A DNA stretch of 64,000 nt from Platanthera guangdongensis (GCA_039583875.1 CM077159.1:1944812-2008811), one strand, 5' to 3'; counted from the stretch's first letter, positions 41,870 to 55,086 are shown. The notes: generated from the letters alone by a model not told the origin. Program-made: numbers and translations.

Positions 41870-44800
41870 TGTAACATCCCATTTCCAACTAGACCCCTAA
41901 GAGTGGTTTTGGCCATGACTAGGTCATGAGAAACCCTAGGAAGCCAGAAATGGGCCAAGAGATAGGAGGCCAAGGTAGGGATCACCATGGTCTGCAAATA
42001 GTAGGATTTTGAACAATGGTTTAGAATGGCAATGGGGCTTCACCATGGCCCCAAGACCCTACCACAACACTCCCAAACATTTTGGGAGACCCATTAGAGC
42101 CAAAAATACCCATTAGGGCCAACCCAAGAGGCCCAGTTGACCAAGGTCAACCCTAGCCCTGAATGGGTCAACCTAGCCTACTTAGGGCCAATTGACCCAC
42201 TCCTAGTCTAGAGGACCCCACCTATGCCCTCCTAACCCTAAAGAGAGGTCAATGGGTCACTAAGGACACATTGGGGTCAGCCCTAGAGGCCAGGTTGACC
42301 CAAGTCAACTCAAGCCCTAATCTGGGCAAAGTACCCTTACTAAGGGTATGTGACCTCCAAAATGCAGGGCAACCCTATATAACCCTACCTAGACCCTAAG
42401 GGAAGTCAATGGGTCACCAAGGATCCATAGGGGTGAACCCTAATGGTCATGTTGACCCAAGTCAACTCTAGCCCTAAAATGGTCAAAGTGACCTTACCAA
42501 GGGTCAAGTGACCTTTAAGGTGCCAAGACAACCCTACCCAACCCTACATAGACCTTAGGGGAGGCCAAGGAATCACCCAGGACACAATGGGGTCAACCTA
42601 GATGGTCAAACTGACCAAGTCAACCCTCATTGAGGGTCAAGTCAACTTAGCCCAAAAAGGGCTAACCCAAGCTCAAGCCACTTCTCCCTTAGGCTAAACC
42701 CATTCCCATGACCATCATAATCCAGTGGGCTGCCTTTAGCTTATGAGGTTGACTAGTCAACCAGAGGTGACTAGGAGAGAGAAAAGAGCTCCTCTCCATG
42801 ATAATGGAGGAGAGAGAAAATGGGGAAGAGGGAAGGGAGGAGAGAAGCCGGCCAAGGAAGGCCAACAGCCACCAGTTATTGCTGTAATCAACTCCTCTAG
42901 GGGAGAGGAGTTGATTCCAGCCGTTTCCCGGCCACCAAGGGGTGGGTTCAGCCCCCCCTCCACACAACCCGAGCCACACCTTTAATGGTGTTAATGGCCA
43001 TTGAAGAACCAGCCTCTCCTCTCCCCCATTTACCATTTAAACACCTTCAGGGAGCCGAGGGGATCATTTTGGAGCGTTTACCTAGAGGAGACGGGCCACT
43101 CCACTGTGCAGTTGCAGAAGCCGAGCGCCGCCGCCGTCGTCAATGGCATCCCGCCGCTCCTCTCGCATCCAGGCTGCCAGGAAGGTCCTCCTCCTCTCCT
43201 TAACTCGCGGGTAGATCCTAGGAATCATTAGGCTTGAGTTTCGGGCTCAATTGAGCCCGATTCAATTCGGGATTCTCCTGGTTTCGGCAAGAAAATCTCT
43301 TGCTTTATCCGCCGGAAAACGCCTCTCCGGCGGCGGAGCCGCCGCCTGACGATAGCCACCACCTCGACGGAGGTGATGGTGGCGGTGGCCGGCCGGGGAA
43401 GGGGCTGGATCGCCGGCGGCAGGGCTTGGAAATCGCTCCAGGCGGGACGAATCTCAGTCGTTGGCTCAATGGGGACGATGACCAGATGTCGTTGATTCTT
43501 GCGCCAAGATTCGCGCTGCATCAAAATCAAACTATAGGAAATTAATGATATTTATTTCATTTCTGTCACATTAGATGTATTTAATGTATTTAATTTTTAA
43601 AAATACTTAGGGACCCTGGATGGAAATCTGCCCAACATGAAAATTGTAGCTTAGGGTGTCTAATTTGTAGCAAAAATTGCTTGGACCCTTTTGGGCCACT
43701 GGTTAGACCAGGGTACCCTTTTTGGGAGGACCTATACCTAGGCCTAAACAGAGATTAGTTTTGGTGCCCACACTTCATTCCTTGTCCAAACAAGTTGAAA
43801 TTTGGGCAGTGAGAAGGTCTTAGCCATACCTAGAACCTGTCCAAAATTTAGAATTTTTGGAGAATAATTTTCTATAGTTTTTAGGAAAATTTAATAAATC
43901 ATGATTAATTTAATTATGTGACCTAATTAATTTAAAACTCCCCCAAATTTTGGTGGGTGGTCTTAGGTGTCATGATAGGTATAGGGTTAAAACTTTAGCT
44001 CATTTGGAGATGTTTAGGATAGGTAATTTACCCACCCTATATATGACCTTATAAGGGTATTTTGGTCAAAAGCCACTATGTGATGGTTGAGTGGCCAAAT
44101 TCCCTCATCAGAGGCTGAAATTTGGCCACTGATATAACTTGACTTTTTACACTCACTTATGGAGTTTGGAGTGGATTGGACTAGGGTAGCCCTAAAATTT
44201 TAGGGTAGGCCCTTTAGGGTAAATTTCTAGGGTTTGAAGAAATTGGGGTCAAAAGACCTTGGATGGACTTGAAACTTGGGAATGATGTCCATAGGGTTAC
44301 TATGGTCCTGTGGTTAAAATTTTAGGGCATTTGGAAGACTTAAAACCCTTTAAATCCATAACCCTAGTTTAGGGCACTAGCTTGAAACCATAAGATCTAA
44401 TACCAAAACTCTCTGAAAAGGCCTAAGTCTTTGAATGGGTAGTTGCTTAGGGTATATATATCTCTGGAAATGTTATGATAAATTTTGGATGAATATTTTT
44501 GGTACTTTATTCACAAAGTCATGTTTTACAATTTTCACTTAGGAATTTTTGGAGAAAAATATACTTGATTAAACCTGATGAAACTTAGAAAAGGGGCTTG
44601 TAATCATGGTACCCATCTCTGTAAAGTTTTATGAAATTTTTGAAGAATGATATTTAGTAGTTGCTTCTTTAATTATTTAATTCTATGGAACTTTGGTAAA
44701 TTTAATAATGACATTTAGATTGTCTGAAAAATTCTAATTTCTTCATCATGATGTTTCTAGTTCCTTATGAAGCCCTAGTAATTTTTACATAATTATTGGA

Positions 44801-46985
44801 GACATATTTGTGGCACTTCCTTCATTATATTTGATTTTAGGAATTATTTTAATAAATCCTTTAGAGGTCAAGAACTATCTGGAAAATTATGAAAATTGGC
44901 AACCAATAATATTTCTCTGTTATTTAGTGAATACAAATTTTAGGAGGCCATTACCTTAGAAAATCGTATGGTTCATGTTCAAATTGACTATGGCCTAGTT
45001 TTTGAGGAAAATTCAATAAATAGTAGATTAATTGGGAAAAATATGATGTTCTGAATTTAGACTATATTTATCATAATAGACCTCTAATAATTATCATAAG
45101 GGTACTGGATGAGTATTTCATGTACTTCCCTTTTTACGGGTCATGTAGCTTAAGTGGTCTGCATATAGCAAAACTGCAGAATTTCATTTGGATGTGAATT
45201 AGGGCAAGTATGATGAGTCCTGATGGTTTGTTGTAAGGACAAGTGGAATGGGCTACATCTTTGGAAGATGAGTGAGTAAGGTGTGGTTCTGTCTAGGGTT
45301 ATAGGCATTCGGGTCCGACGAAAGATCGTCCTACCCAAGGAGAGTTGGAGTCAAATTACCCTAGGATTAGCATATCGAAATATGAGAAGATAAAGGGTAA
45401 GGGAATCAACCAATAATAAAATAAGTACCTTGCGAAAGGGAACGCTGGGCGTAATCCCAACATAGTTCCTAGTGCCCCTTGAGAACCCTTCACAGGGAAT
45501 ACCGGGGGCAGTCCTGGGTTAACGTAAACTGTTTAACAAGCTGAAAGAGTAACTTAGTAATTAGGGTTGCACATTCCACAACACTAATGGCACCCGAGGT
45601 TGGATAGGAGCTTCGGCTCGGATGGTTAAAAAGGCGGACTTTGGGTCCGGGGAGCTTCGGCTCGATTGCTTGAGTTGGACGTGTTGGTCCGGGGAGCTTC
45701 GGCTCGATTCTTGATTACGCTAAATTGCATGTGCATAACAGGGAAGAAAATTAAGGTGGTGGGTCTTCGGTATTGGAGGGTCGATGCACCGACGCCAATA
45801 CATTGACTCGGCAAGTGTGGTTAGCACTTTGCCAACAGAAGTCCGGTGCGCCAGCCGGCAAGAGTACGCAGGAGTCCGCTTCGTGCACCAAGCGTTGAGG
45901 CGTACGATAGGTCTGACCGGTAGTGCTTTACTGGTTTAGAGGTGGGCGAGGCCCAACCCACCGCTTCCGTCTGCCACTACGGAGGTATCCTGGGAGGTTA
46001 CGGCTCCAGAAAGGGGGAACTAAAGGTCTGTGTGCACAGAGTCGGGTGTGTGTGTTGCACTTGCATGTCCATCATACACACTTGCATGTCATGGCATAAT
46101 CGTTACCTTTAACCTTGACACCTAAAGTATAAGTGGAATGGGACGCTTATACCTTAGGACCTGCTAAACGACCCCTTAGTCTATAAGCTTTTGTGGGCAA
46201 GTTTATAAATTAAGGTTAATCTTGATATATTTAGTTACTGCTGTTTGACCACCGACACCCCAGCGTATAAATCGATATGGGACTTTTTATACGATGGGAG
46301 CCTTGCAAAAGACCCCTTGGCTTATGTGTTTTTCACATAAGTGAAGGTTACATTTCATATTACAGCTTATCGACTTTATATACCATAGAACTTGCTAGAA
46401 TAGGACCGCTGCCATCTGTTTTGACATTCTCCACCTTCACGTCCTCCCCTTTCTTCCTCTCCGCTCGGTGCCTAGGTGCCGTAGGGGAAGGGGTGGGGGA
46501 TGATAGGACTTAGTCTTTTAGACTAACGGTTTTCGAACCGCATCATTTAGGGGATTGCGGAGACCAGCATGGAGGAGCAGCCCCAGAGGCCGGTGCGCTT
46601 GGAGGTGGGGCAGTCTAGCTCCGGAGTTCACACAGCCGGGACCGTGAATCTCGACCCTGAGCAGTTTTCTACTTTTGTTTCTGCATGAGAGATCTTGTAG
46701 TGAGGATTTGATGTACCGGGCATAAGCCCGTTTTGCTACTCTGATGTTATTTTCTGTGGACACTCCCTTCGTGGAGTTATATTTATTATGTCATGTGATT
46801 TTCTGTGGACAGATAGCTTACATTTACTTCATTATTCTGCTACTTTTCTGTGATCGAATTGGCCGGCAGAATCGGCGCTTTGTGGTGATGACTCTTCAGG
46901 GCGTGAAGGAGTCACCGCAAAACGGCGGTTCTGGGCCTAAGACCCCGGTGTCCAAAAAGGAAAAAAAAAAGGGGGGGGTCTTACA
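41870..46985 (+). repeat. 3' LTR of D (5116 bp)
   Basis: Begins TGTAACATCCC, ends GGGGTCTTACA, colinear with 31640-36759 including W-box repeats, TATA (46375) and orphan start exon (46569-46643). Scattered substitutions only. Confidence 0.94.
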
Positions 46986-46990
46986 AAGGA

Positions 46991-49900
46991 TCCCTTCATT
47001 GGGGGAATAATGTACGCTCTTGTACTTCTGAGTGAAAAAACTGATGGTGGCGTGTTGGAAGATTTACCCCGAGAGCTACGGGTATTGTTGGATGAGTTTA
47101 GGGATGTATACCCGGAGGAGTTGCCTTCGTCGTTACCACCGCTTAGAGATATACAACACGCAATAGACCTTATCCCCGGATCGTCCTTACCCAACCAACC
47201 ACAATATAGGCTTAATCCAACTGCCCACATAGAGTTACAAACCCAGATAGAGGAGTTGTTAAATAAGGGATTTATTAGGACGAGTATGAGCCCATGTGCT
47301 GTCCCCGCTCTTCTTGCCCCTAAGAAGGATGGCACCTGGCGCATGTGTGTTGATAGCCGAGATCTCAACAAAATTACTATAAAATATAGGTTTCCAATTC
47401 CGCGACTAGATGATCTCTTGGATGTCCTATCAGGTGCCACTATCTTCTCAAAACTGGACTTACGGAGTGGTTACCACCAAATCAGGATCTGAGAGGGGGA
47501 TGAGTGGAAGACGGCGTTCAAGTCTAAGGACGGGTTGTATGAATGGCTTGTGATGCCCTTTGGGCTATCCAATGCCCCCAGCACCTTCTCCCGGATGATG
47601 ACGCACATCTTTAGGCCATATATGGGGAAGTTTGTTGTAGTGTATTTTGATGACATCCTAGTGTTTAGTACCTCCCCCGCCGAACACCTCTCTCACATCA
47701 AAGTAGTCCTCTCCACCTTAAGGACTGAAACCTTATATCTAAATCTAAAGAAATGCACGTTTTATGTTTCGGAGGTTGAATTCTTAGGTTATATAGTTGG
47801 CTCTGAAGGAATTCGTGTTGACCCAGGAAAGGTTCAGGTGATTAGAGACTGGCCCGAGCCCACTAGCCTTTGTGAGGTGCGTAGTTTCCACGGGTTAGCT
47901 ACCTTTTATCGTCGTTTCATACGTGATTTTAGTAGCATTATGGCACCCATTACGGACTGCATGAAGAAAGGAGAATTCACATGGTCCAAATCCGCCACGT
48001 TTGCATTCCATCGTATTAAGGAGCTTATGACCGAAGCACCGGTGTTACGTCTCCCTGACTTCACCAAGGTCTTCGAGCTTACTTGTGATGCATCTGGCGT
48101 AGGGATTGGAGGTGTCTTGAGTCAAGAGGGTCACCCGGTTAGTTATTTTAGTGAGAAGTTAGCGGGTGCCAAATTAAATTATTCCAATTACGATAGAGAG
48201 TTTTATGCGGTCATTAGATGTTTGCATCATTGGAGGCACTACCTCCTTAATAAGGAGTTCGTGATCCTCTCTGATCATGAAGCGTTGCGATTCATCAATG
48301 GTCAGCACAAAATCAGCCCGCGCCACGCTAAATGGGTATCCTTCTTGCAAGAATACACATTTACTCTCAAGCACCTTAAGGGGACCGACAATCGAGTTGC
48401 CGATGCACTCAGTCGCCTCACCCTCTTACTTTCCTCCATGCAAGTCCACGTGGTAGGTTTCGAGCGCATAAAGGATGAATACGCCACATGCCCTGATTTT
48501 CAGGAGCCATACTTATCTGCCCAGGATAGCTCTCCCGCGACCATCACGGCCTATTCACTTAGAGACGGATACTTATTCAAACACGGAAAATTGTGTATCC
48601 CCCACTCCTCTTTGCGACTCCACATCATTTGGGAGTTACATAGTGGTGGCTTGAGTGGCCACTTTGGCAGAGACAAAACGATAACGCTCGTAGAGGAGAA
48701 ATTCTTTTGGCCTAAACTAAAGGCGATGGTTGGGAAAGTTGTGAGCAGTTGCCGTACGTGCCAAGTTTCTAAAGGTACTAAGTCCAATGTAGGTTTATAC
48801 ACTCCGCTACCTATTCCGTCAGTCCCGTGGGAAGACGTGAGCATGGACTTTGTATTAGGCCTTCCCCCCACCCTGCGACGTCATGATTCTATACTCGTTG
48901 TTGTGGATAGGTTCTCCAAGATGGCGTACTTCCTCCCCTGTAGTAAGACCAACGACGCCTCTCACATTGCAAAACTGTATTTTAAAGACGTCGTTAGTCA
49001 TCGTGGCGTTCCGAAGACTATTGTCTCAGATAGGGACGTCAAGTTCACTAGCTACTTTTGGAAAACCTTGTGGGTTCTTATGGGCACAAAATTATTATTC
49101 TCCGCGGCTTATCACCCACAAACTGATGGCCAGACGGAAGTAGTCAATCGGAGCCTAGGAAATCTTCTTCGATGTCTCGTGAGCGACCATAAAGGCACTT
49201 GGGATTTACTGCTTCCACATGCACAACTGGCTTACAATAATTCTAAAAATCGGTCCACGGGTATGTCTCCGAATGAAATTGTCCACGGGTATAAGGCCCC
49301 TGTGCCACTTGACTTGGTCCCCTTACCTCCCACATACAAAACAAGTCAATTTGCACAATCCTTCGCCCAACATATTCACGACTTACATGCACGTATACGA
49401 GCTACCTTGACTGCTCAATATGAGTCTTATCAAGCGCACGCTAATCTACATAGGAAGGTGTCACACTTTAAGGTCGGCGATCTGGTTTTAGTACGGTTAG
49501 TTCCCGAATGAATGCCAACTGGCACCGTTAAAAAGTTAGCTCCAAAACGCGCCGGTCCTTTTCGGATTATCAAGAAGCTAGGTGACAACGCTTTCGTTTT
49601 GGATTTGCCTGCTGAATGGGGTATCTCCCCTATTTTTAATGTCTCGGATTTGACGTTGTTTGTTGCGCCTCCACAAGAGTTGGTTTCTTTGTCGTCTTCT
49701 CCCTCCACTGAAATTTCTAATGGGTTGGGGAGTGGTAGTTTGGATGATCTCTCTCCTCCGGTCCCCGCAGGTATAACATCGGATGGTACGTTGCCTTCTT
49801 TTATTCCTACTGCTGACATGTTTCCCAGGTTTCCCAAGACGTTTCTCCATCCAGATATGATACTCGCTGCTGAGCCACTTACTACTCCTGACGGTGCTAC

Positions 49901-50237
49901 CTACCGCTTCCTCATCCGTTGGCGTGACCGCCCACCGTCGGACGACTCATGGGTACTCGCGACAGAGCTTCAACGTTTGGATGTCGAGCTTCTCCGCCGT
50001 TTTCTATCAGCCCACGCATCGGAGATGCACGATTTTGAGTGGGGGAGGATTGATGGCGCGGCCCCTCCAACACTTCCTGATGATGACCCGGTTGCTGCGG
50101 CCCCTCCAACACTTCCTGATGATGACCCGGTTGCTGCGGCGCAACAAGTTAAAGATTTGCGACGTCATGACAACGCCACGGACGCTAACGGAAAGCTGCG
50201 ATACAACCTCCGCCCGCGGCGCGCAAAGCTTGCTTAA
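46991..50237 (+). pseudogene. pol: pol of B: RT, RNase H, integrase, chromodomain-like tail reading into the 3' LTR; two stops
   Basis: Resumes the gag frame after [24 protein letters not shown] is exceeded only by its order here; key motifs are FGLSNAPSTF and YFDD (47643-47654). RNase H: CDASGVGIGG and LSDHEALRFI. Integrase: HHCC finger ending CRTCQ and DDE in MDFVLGLP, SDRDVKF and QTDGQTEVVNR. Chromodomain-like RFLIRWRDRPPSDDSW near 49906-49953. TGA stops at 47490-47492 and 49509-49511 both fit CGA-to-TGA changes. The last 62 codons lie in the 3' LTR, include two 13-codon repeats AAPPTLPDDDPVA and end in the basic LRYNLRPRRAKLA. Confidence 0.9.
50037..50050 (+). promoter_or_regulatory. Polypurine tract of B, inside pol
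   Basis: GAGTGGGGGAGGAT directly before the 3' LTR; it also encodes part of the pol frame. Confidence 0.75.
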
Positions 50238-51255
50238 TAATTCTACTTAGTTTTATTTTAATTGCTTAAAACATTTGGCTTGTATTATTTTTATTTTCAT
50301 GTTGGTGTGCTATTAAACCCTTGATGTGTATGTAACCGCCCGGATGGATGAGATTTCATCTCCATCATGGATGGTTGGATCTCTTTTGTAACTCCTATTT
50401 AAAGGAGGCTATTATGATGAGTTATACATTGGAAAAAGAAACCTAAAGAAAGCCCCTTGAGGAATTTCGGCCACCATGGTGAAAGTCATAGCCACCTCCT
50501 CCCCTTTGGTGTGAAGCCAAGCCTTGCCTCCTCCATCCCCGTTCGGTGCGACTCCGGCGTGGCTTCTCTCGGTGCGACTCCGTGGAAGAAGGAAGCAGCC
50601 CCCTTCGGTGTGAAACCGGTGGAGCCGTGGAGAGAGTGATTCTCCCACAAATATTGTGTGATCTTCTTCTTGGTTGGGTAATCTCTTCCCTATCTTTGTG
50701 TTTCTTGCTGTGAGAATTTTGTGGAGGTTATTCATCCGTCTTTTCCGCGATTTTAAAGTGTTTTTCGCTTGCAAATCTGAATCGAACGTTGTTATTGACC
50801 CTCTTGTTTTCCGGATTGGAAGATCCGCTAGAGAACAAACTAGGCCAAGCCTTGACTTGTTCTCCAAGATTGGGCACGCTATGGTGCTAACAAGGGAGTT
50901 AATCTCAACTTGTTCTTGATCCCTCCTTATCGTTTACCGCCGCTCCTAAATATATTTTGCTGCGAATGACGGCTTATTGTGAAAAGAATAGATGCTTGTG
51001 TAGGTGCGGTGAGACGTGTGCTTGTTGGAGAGGTAGGTCCTAAGGTCGTGGTATCGAGTCCGGCTAGGCGCGAGTTGTGTGCTTGTTGGAGAGTAGGTCC
51101 TAAGGACGTTGTATCGAGTCCCGTTTTTTTTGAGAGCCAACCGACCCCTTTTCGTTCGCTTTTGGTCGGAGCACTCTCTTATTTTTTTTCTATGTTCTGT
51201 GATGGGTACCCGCCATTAGCGTAAGCACGTCCATCTCACAAACATCCCTACACCA
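50051..51255 (+). repeat. 3' LTR of B (1205 bp)
   Basis: Begins TGATGGCGCGGCCCC, ends CCCTACACCA, near-identical to 28494-29696. The pol stop TAA is at 50235-50237. Outer flank CTGGC (51256-51260) is the target duplication. Confidence 0.94.
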
Positions 51256-52555
51256 CTGGCGCAGGCTAACTGGTTATCAGTACATGATGAGAGATTGGTC
51301 CATGAGTTGGAGGCTTTGGAGATATCTTGTGTCGACAAGAAATCTAGTGCTGAGGCAAAACTGTTTTGGATAGAGGTGTAGTGTGACCTAGATGATACAG
51401 TTTGGCGGGCTTTGATTCAGACAACATGAAGCAGATCTTGGATGAATCATTGGATAGGTCAAATTCCCAGTTTGCTGTTGCGGATGGGTTGCTAAAGAAG
51501 GACGGTCGCCTATGCGTTCCTAATACGGATAATCTTCGGGAGGAGTTGATGTATGAGGCTCATCATACCAAGTACTCAATCCACCCGAGAAGCACGAAGA
51601 TGTATAGAGACATGAAGAAATTATTCTGGTGGCCAGGATTAAAGAAAGATGTAGCACTTTATGTGGCCAAGTGTCGTACATGTGCATTGGTGAAGGAGGA
51701 ATGCCAGAAGCCAAGAGGTTTCTTGAAGTCCCTACATATCCCATAATGGAAATTCGATGACATATCTATGGATTTTGTATATGGTTTGCCGAAGTCACAG
51801 AAGGAAAACGACTCCATTTGGGTGGTCGTAGATAGGCGGACAAAGCTGTCGCAGTTTATCCCGGTCAGGAAGGAAGATCCGGTGGAAAAGTTAGCCAAAC
51901 TCTATGTGGAGAATATTGTACGATTGCACGGTGTGCCCCGCAGTATTGTTAGTGATCGAGATGGATGCTTCACATCGAATGATTGTAGGTTGGTGCATAG
52001 TATGTTGGGTACTAAGCTAAAGTTCAGCATAACCTTTCATTCGTAGACGGATGGCCAAACCGAGAGGGTCAACCGGACGATGGAGGACATGCTTCGCATG
52101 TGCGTCCTAGATTTTGGAAAGTAGTGGGAAGATCACCTGTACATGATGGAGTTTGCGTATAACAACAGCTTTCAGGCAAGTATTGGAATGGCGCCTTACA
52201 AGGCCTTGTACGGGAGAAAGTGTCGCATGCTGTTGTCTGGGTTGGAGACGGGCGAGTCAAAGCTTTACAAATGTCAAGCAGTGGAAGATGCCACTTCAGT
52301 GATACGGACAATTCAAGAACGGTTGAAGATCGCTCAGGAAAGATAGTCAAAGTACTATAACGCCAAACATAAGAATGTGGAGCTCAATGTTGGCGACTGG
52401 GTATACTTAAAAATCAAGCCGTTCAAGGGTGTCTCGCGGGTTCGAAACTTGAAGAAGTTGAGTCCGAGATACCTTGGACCATTTGAAATCCTGGAGCGTG
52501 TTGGCAAGGCGGCGCATAGATTGAAGCTGTCGGCGGAATTGAGTGGGCTACACGA
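51256..52555 (+). pseudogene. pol: pol of C, piece 3: integrase
   Basis: Follows piece 2 directly ([22 protein letters not shown]). It carries the HHCC finger (HHTKYSIHP near 51558, CRTCALV), and DDE residues in MDFVYGLP, SDRDGCF and [13 protein letters not shown]. Damage: TAG near 51379, a frame change near 51405, TAA 51744-51746, TAG 52044-52046, TAG 52122-52124, TAG 52344-52346. It ends ...SGLHDV at 52555 where A2 is inserted. Confidence 0.92.
52551..52555. repeat. Target site duplication of A2, left (CACGA)
   Basis: Identical CACGA follows A2 at 62039-62043; removing A2 restores the C frame. Confidence 0.92.
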
Positions 52556-52619
52556 TGTAACGCCCCGAAACTCAAAGGAGAAAAAGGGGGATGTTTTGGG
52601 CCAGTTTGAGTTCTGGCTG

Positions 52620-53270
52620 CAGGCACACGGCCTGGGACACGGGCGTGTCCCAGGGCGTGTCAAGCCTGTGTCGACACTAAGGCGGGAAGTCGACACTTTG
52701 ATCTCGACATTGTGTCGAGACTGGGCACACGGCCTGCGACACGGGTGTGTCGCAGGGCGTGTCGACCCATGTCGACACTTAGCAGCGAAGTCGGCACTGT
52801 GCTTTGACGATGTGTCGAGACATGGCACACGGCCTGCGACACGGGCGTGTCGCAGGGCGTGTCAGCCCGTGTCGACACTCGTCCCGCGAAGTCGACACTT
52901 TGGTGTCGACAATGTGTCGAGACATGGCACACGGCCTGCGAAACGGGCGTGTCGCAGGGCGTGTCGACCCGTGTCGACACGCAGACGCGAAGTGTCGAGA
53001 CCGTGTACACGGCCTGGGGTCCAGGCGTGTCAAGGTGACACGGGCAAGGATACGGGCGTGTCCTAGAACCCGTGCAGTGCTCGGGTTGAAAAAGGGGAAA
53101 AATCATGGGGTACACGGCCGGCCTCACAGCCGTGTCAGGTGGAACACGGGCGTGTCAGCTCGAACACGGGCGTGTTCGATACTCGTGTGAGGTTCCAGGT
53201 GATTCGATTTTGACGGCGAATGAGGCACACGGCCCTGGACACGGGCGTGTGCCAGGCCGTGTTCGGTCCA
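52620..53270. repeat. Palindrome array in A2 5' LTR
   Basis: At least four tandem units of about 105-125 bp with CTGCGACACG-GG-CGTGTCGCAG-type inverted repeats, then single palindromes toward 53250. Confidence 0.9.
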
Positions 53271-53549
53271 GATTGGGCATTTCAGCCCCGAATCAAAGCC
53301 GTTCGTTTCCTTGTTTTGAGAACCAACAGCTGGAGGATGTTCCTAAAGGGATATACCCGTGGATTGACTTAGAAATCCATCACTTTTCATACCTTATCTC
53401 TTTCCAAATCCTTAGAGAAAGAGGAAAACCAAGGGAGGAAGAAGAGCTAGATCCCGCCATTGGAGGAGCTTCGGAGCTCCGAATCGCGAGCCGACTCCGG
53501 ATCCACGGAGGCAACGCTAGTGCGGTGGTTTTCATCCGATTACTTTTCA

Positions 53550-53573
53550 ATGGCACCAAAGAGGAACTCAAGG
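53550..53573 (+). CDS. gag: Putative first coding exon of A2 gag, inside the 5' LTR
   Basis: ATG plus seven codons, MAPKRNSR, then GTAACG. Spliced to 55087 it continues VTRSGVGPSERR in phase 0. One residue differs from A1. Confidence 0.62.
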
Positions 53574-54865
53574 GTAACGATCCTTATCTTGAGCATGAAT
53601 AGCTCTCTTTCTTAGCATAGGAAGCCCGCTCTCGCGAGTTTGCGGAGAGTTGGAGGCGTTCCTTCGGGTAGATATGTGAAGTCCCCGTTGTTTAGAGTCC
53701 GTATGCGAGAATGGACATAGGCATGATGTGTGAAGCCTACCCGGACATGTTGGTCTGGATCGATGATGTTGCATTGCGTAATGCCGGAGAAGACTCCGTG
53801 TTATTGGTTGTTTTTCGGGTTTTCTACGCGGTAGATTGCAGCAGGGAGCCTTGGGGACTAACCAAAAGGTGCACCCGGAAAACTGGGCGGATACGAGATC
53901 TTGCCAACTTGGTGGCTTGAGAGCCAACTTGAACATAACGGGGTTATGTGACTTGTGATGGAAATGGGACTCGGTGGAAGTTTGACCCGCGCAAATGGCT
54001 TAAATTGCCGTTGCGATGTGAGCACGGGTTAGATGGAACCGTACCCATTCTATGTCGTTCGGTTAAAGAGACCTAAAGGCACGTGGCACTTACCATTGTC
54101 ATAGATTAGGGTCTTCGACGGTCAATGGCTTAAATTGTCGTGACCCAGGCCAGGAAGACAAATTGCTCATAGGTTTGACCATCTAAGTTGCGGTGGTGAG
54201 TCCGGAATGTTAATGGCTTTAATTGACGTGACATCGACCGGTTCACCGAGAATGTGCCCTGAGTGCACGGGGCGTGTGGCCGTGCGAGCCAACGTCTGTG
54301 ATGAAATGGCTATGGTTATATACATTGCTCGCTTATGCTAATGAAATGCAGGGAAGGAGCATCGCCGCCCCGAGTTGGGGGCGGGATCGTTATAATTTGG
54401 TCAGCATTGCTGACGGTTGCCTTGTTTTGCCACCGTGCGGTGGTTTGTTGCTTGCAGGTGCAGCTGGACCAAGTGGTCAATAGCGGGCTAAAGTCCTTTT
54501 TGCGAAGCTGGCCCTCGAAGGCCCAAGTAGAAGTGTTTACTGCTTTATTCATGTATGACCGACCTGCGTGTCGTGGTTTATAAAACATGTAATATTCAAG
54601 TGAAACATTTTGTAAGGCCTTAAGGCCGGTTTTGGGTATTTTTGTATAACATTCCTAATTTGTACTAGTGGACATTCGTGCTTTAATACTGGGTTCTTGT
54701 TTACAACTTTTATAAACTGCTTCCGCTAGAATGCTCTGTGTAGGACGTTGAGATTGGTTGGATGGTTTCCAAAAGTAACCACCCGGTCTGTCTGTGGTAT
54801 ATGGCGTCGGGCCCCGGCCGGACCTACTGCTATATGCTATGCGACGGATAGGGGGTGTTATAATT

Positions 54866-54877
54866 TGGTATCAGACT
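54866..54877 (+). promoter_or_regulatory. Primer binding site of A2
   Basis: TGGTATCAGACT, identical to A1. Confidence 0.85.
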
Positions 54878-54901
54878 ACTGGTTTTGGTCGGGCTTAAAG
54901 T

Positions 54902-54940
54902 GAATTCGTGGGCGAATTCTTTTTAAGGGGTGGTGAGCAC
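54902..54940 (+). promoter_or_regulatory. Leader stem-loop and purine tract of A2
   Basis: GAATTCGTGGGCGAATTC (54902-54919) then TTTTTAAGGGGTGGTGAGC, as in A1 and C. Confidence 0.6.
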
Positions 54941-55086
54941 ATTGTGTGCATCATCGTTATAATGGTAAAAGAACCCATGAATGTCCACTTAGGAATGAAA
55001 ATACTCGTGTTTGAGGAACCTGCGTGTTCCTATAAGTGTTGTTTGCAATTTATTTGGTCGCTTAACGGTGTTTTGTACCACTATAG

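Larger units (their letters stand above)
31640..46985 (+). mobile_element. Element D: large Tekay/Del-like chromovirus with 5.1-kb LTRs
   Basis: LTR 31640-36759, primer site 36762, gag 36950-38075, intron, pol 38195-41603 and LTR 41870-46985, with perfect AAGGA duplications. Total 15.3 kb, of which two thirds is LTR. Pol ends [17 protein letters not shown], the chromodomain-like tail of the Del/Tekay clade. The LTRs are very similar by eye. Pol has one stop and one frameshift, gag one stop near its start. Confidence 0.95.
28494..51255 (+). mobile_element. Element B: chromovirus with 1.2-kb LTRs, split by D
   Basis: LTR 28494-29696, tRNA-iMet primer site, gag-protease 29968-31639, [D], pol 46991-50237, purine tract and LTR 50051-51255. 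Gag and pol share one frame across the D insertion. RT motifs (YEWLVMPFGLSNAPSTF, VVVYFDDILVFS) differ from A, C and D and place it in another chromovirus clade (CRM, Galadriel or Reina type not resolved). The pol frame enters the 3' LTR, a feature known from CRM elements. Confidence 0.92.
52556..54862 (+). repeat. 5' LTR of A2 (2307 bp)
   Basis: Begins TGTAACGCCCCG and ends GGTGTTATA, so the terminal CA has become TA. Contains the array and the start exon. No other gene is supported. Confidence 0.93.
53574..55086 (+). other. Putative 1513-bp intron 1 of A2
   Basis: Donor AGG|GTAACG at 53574, acceptor ACCACTATAG at 55086. Contains the LTR end, primer binding site (54866) and leader. Confidence 0.58.
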
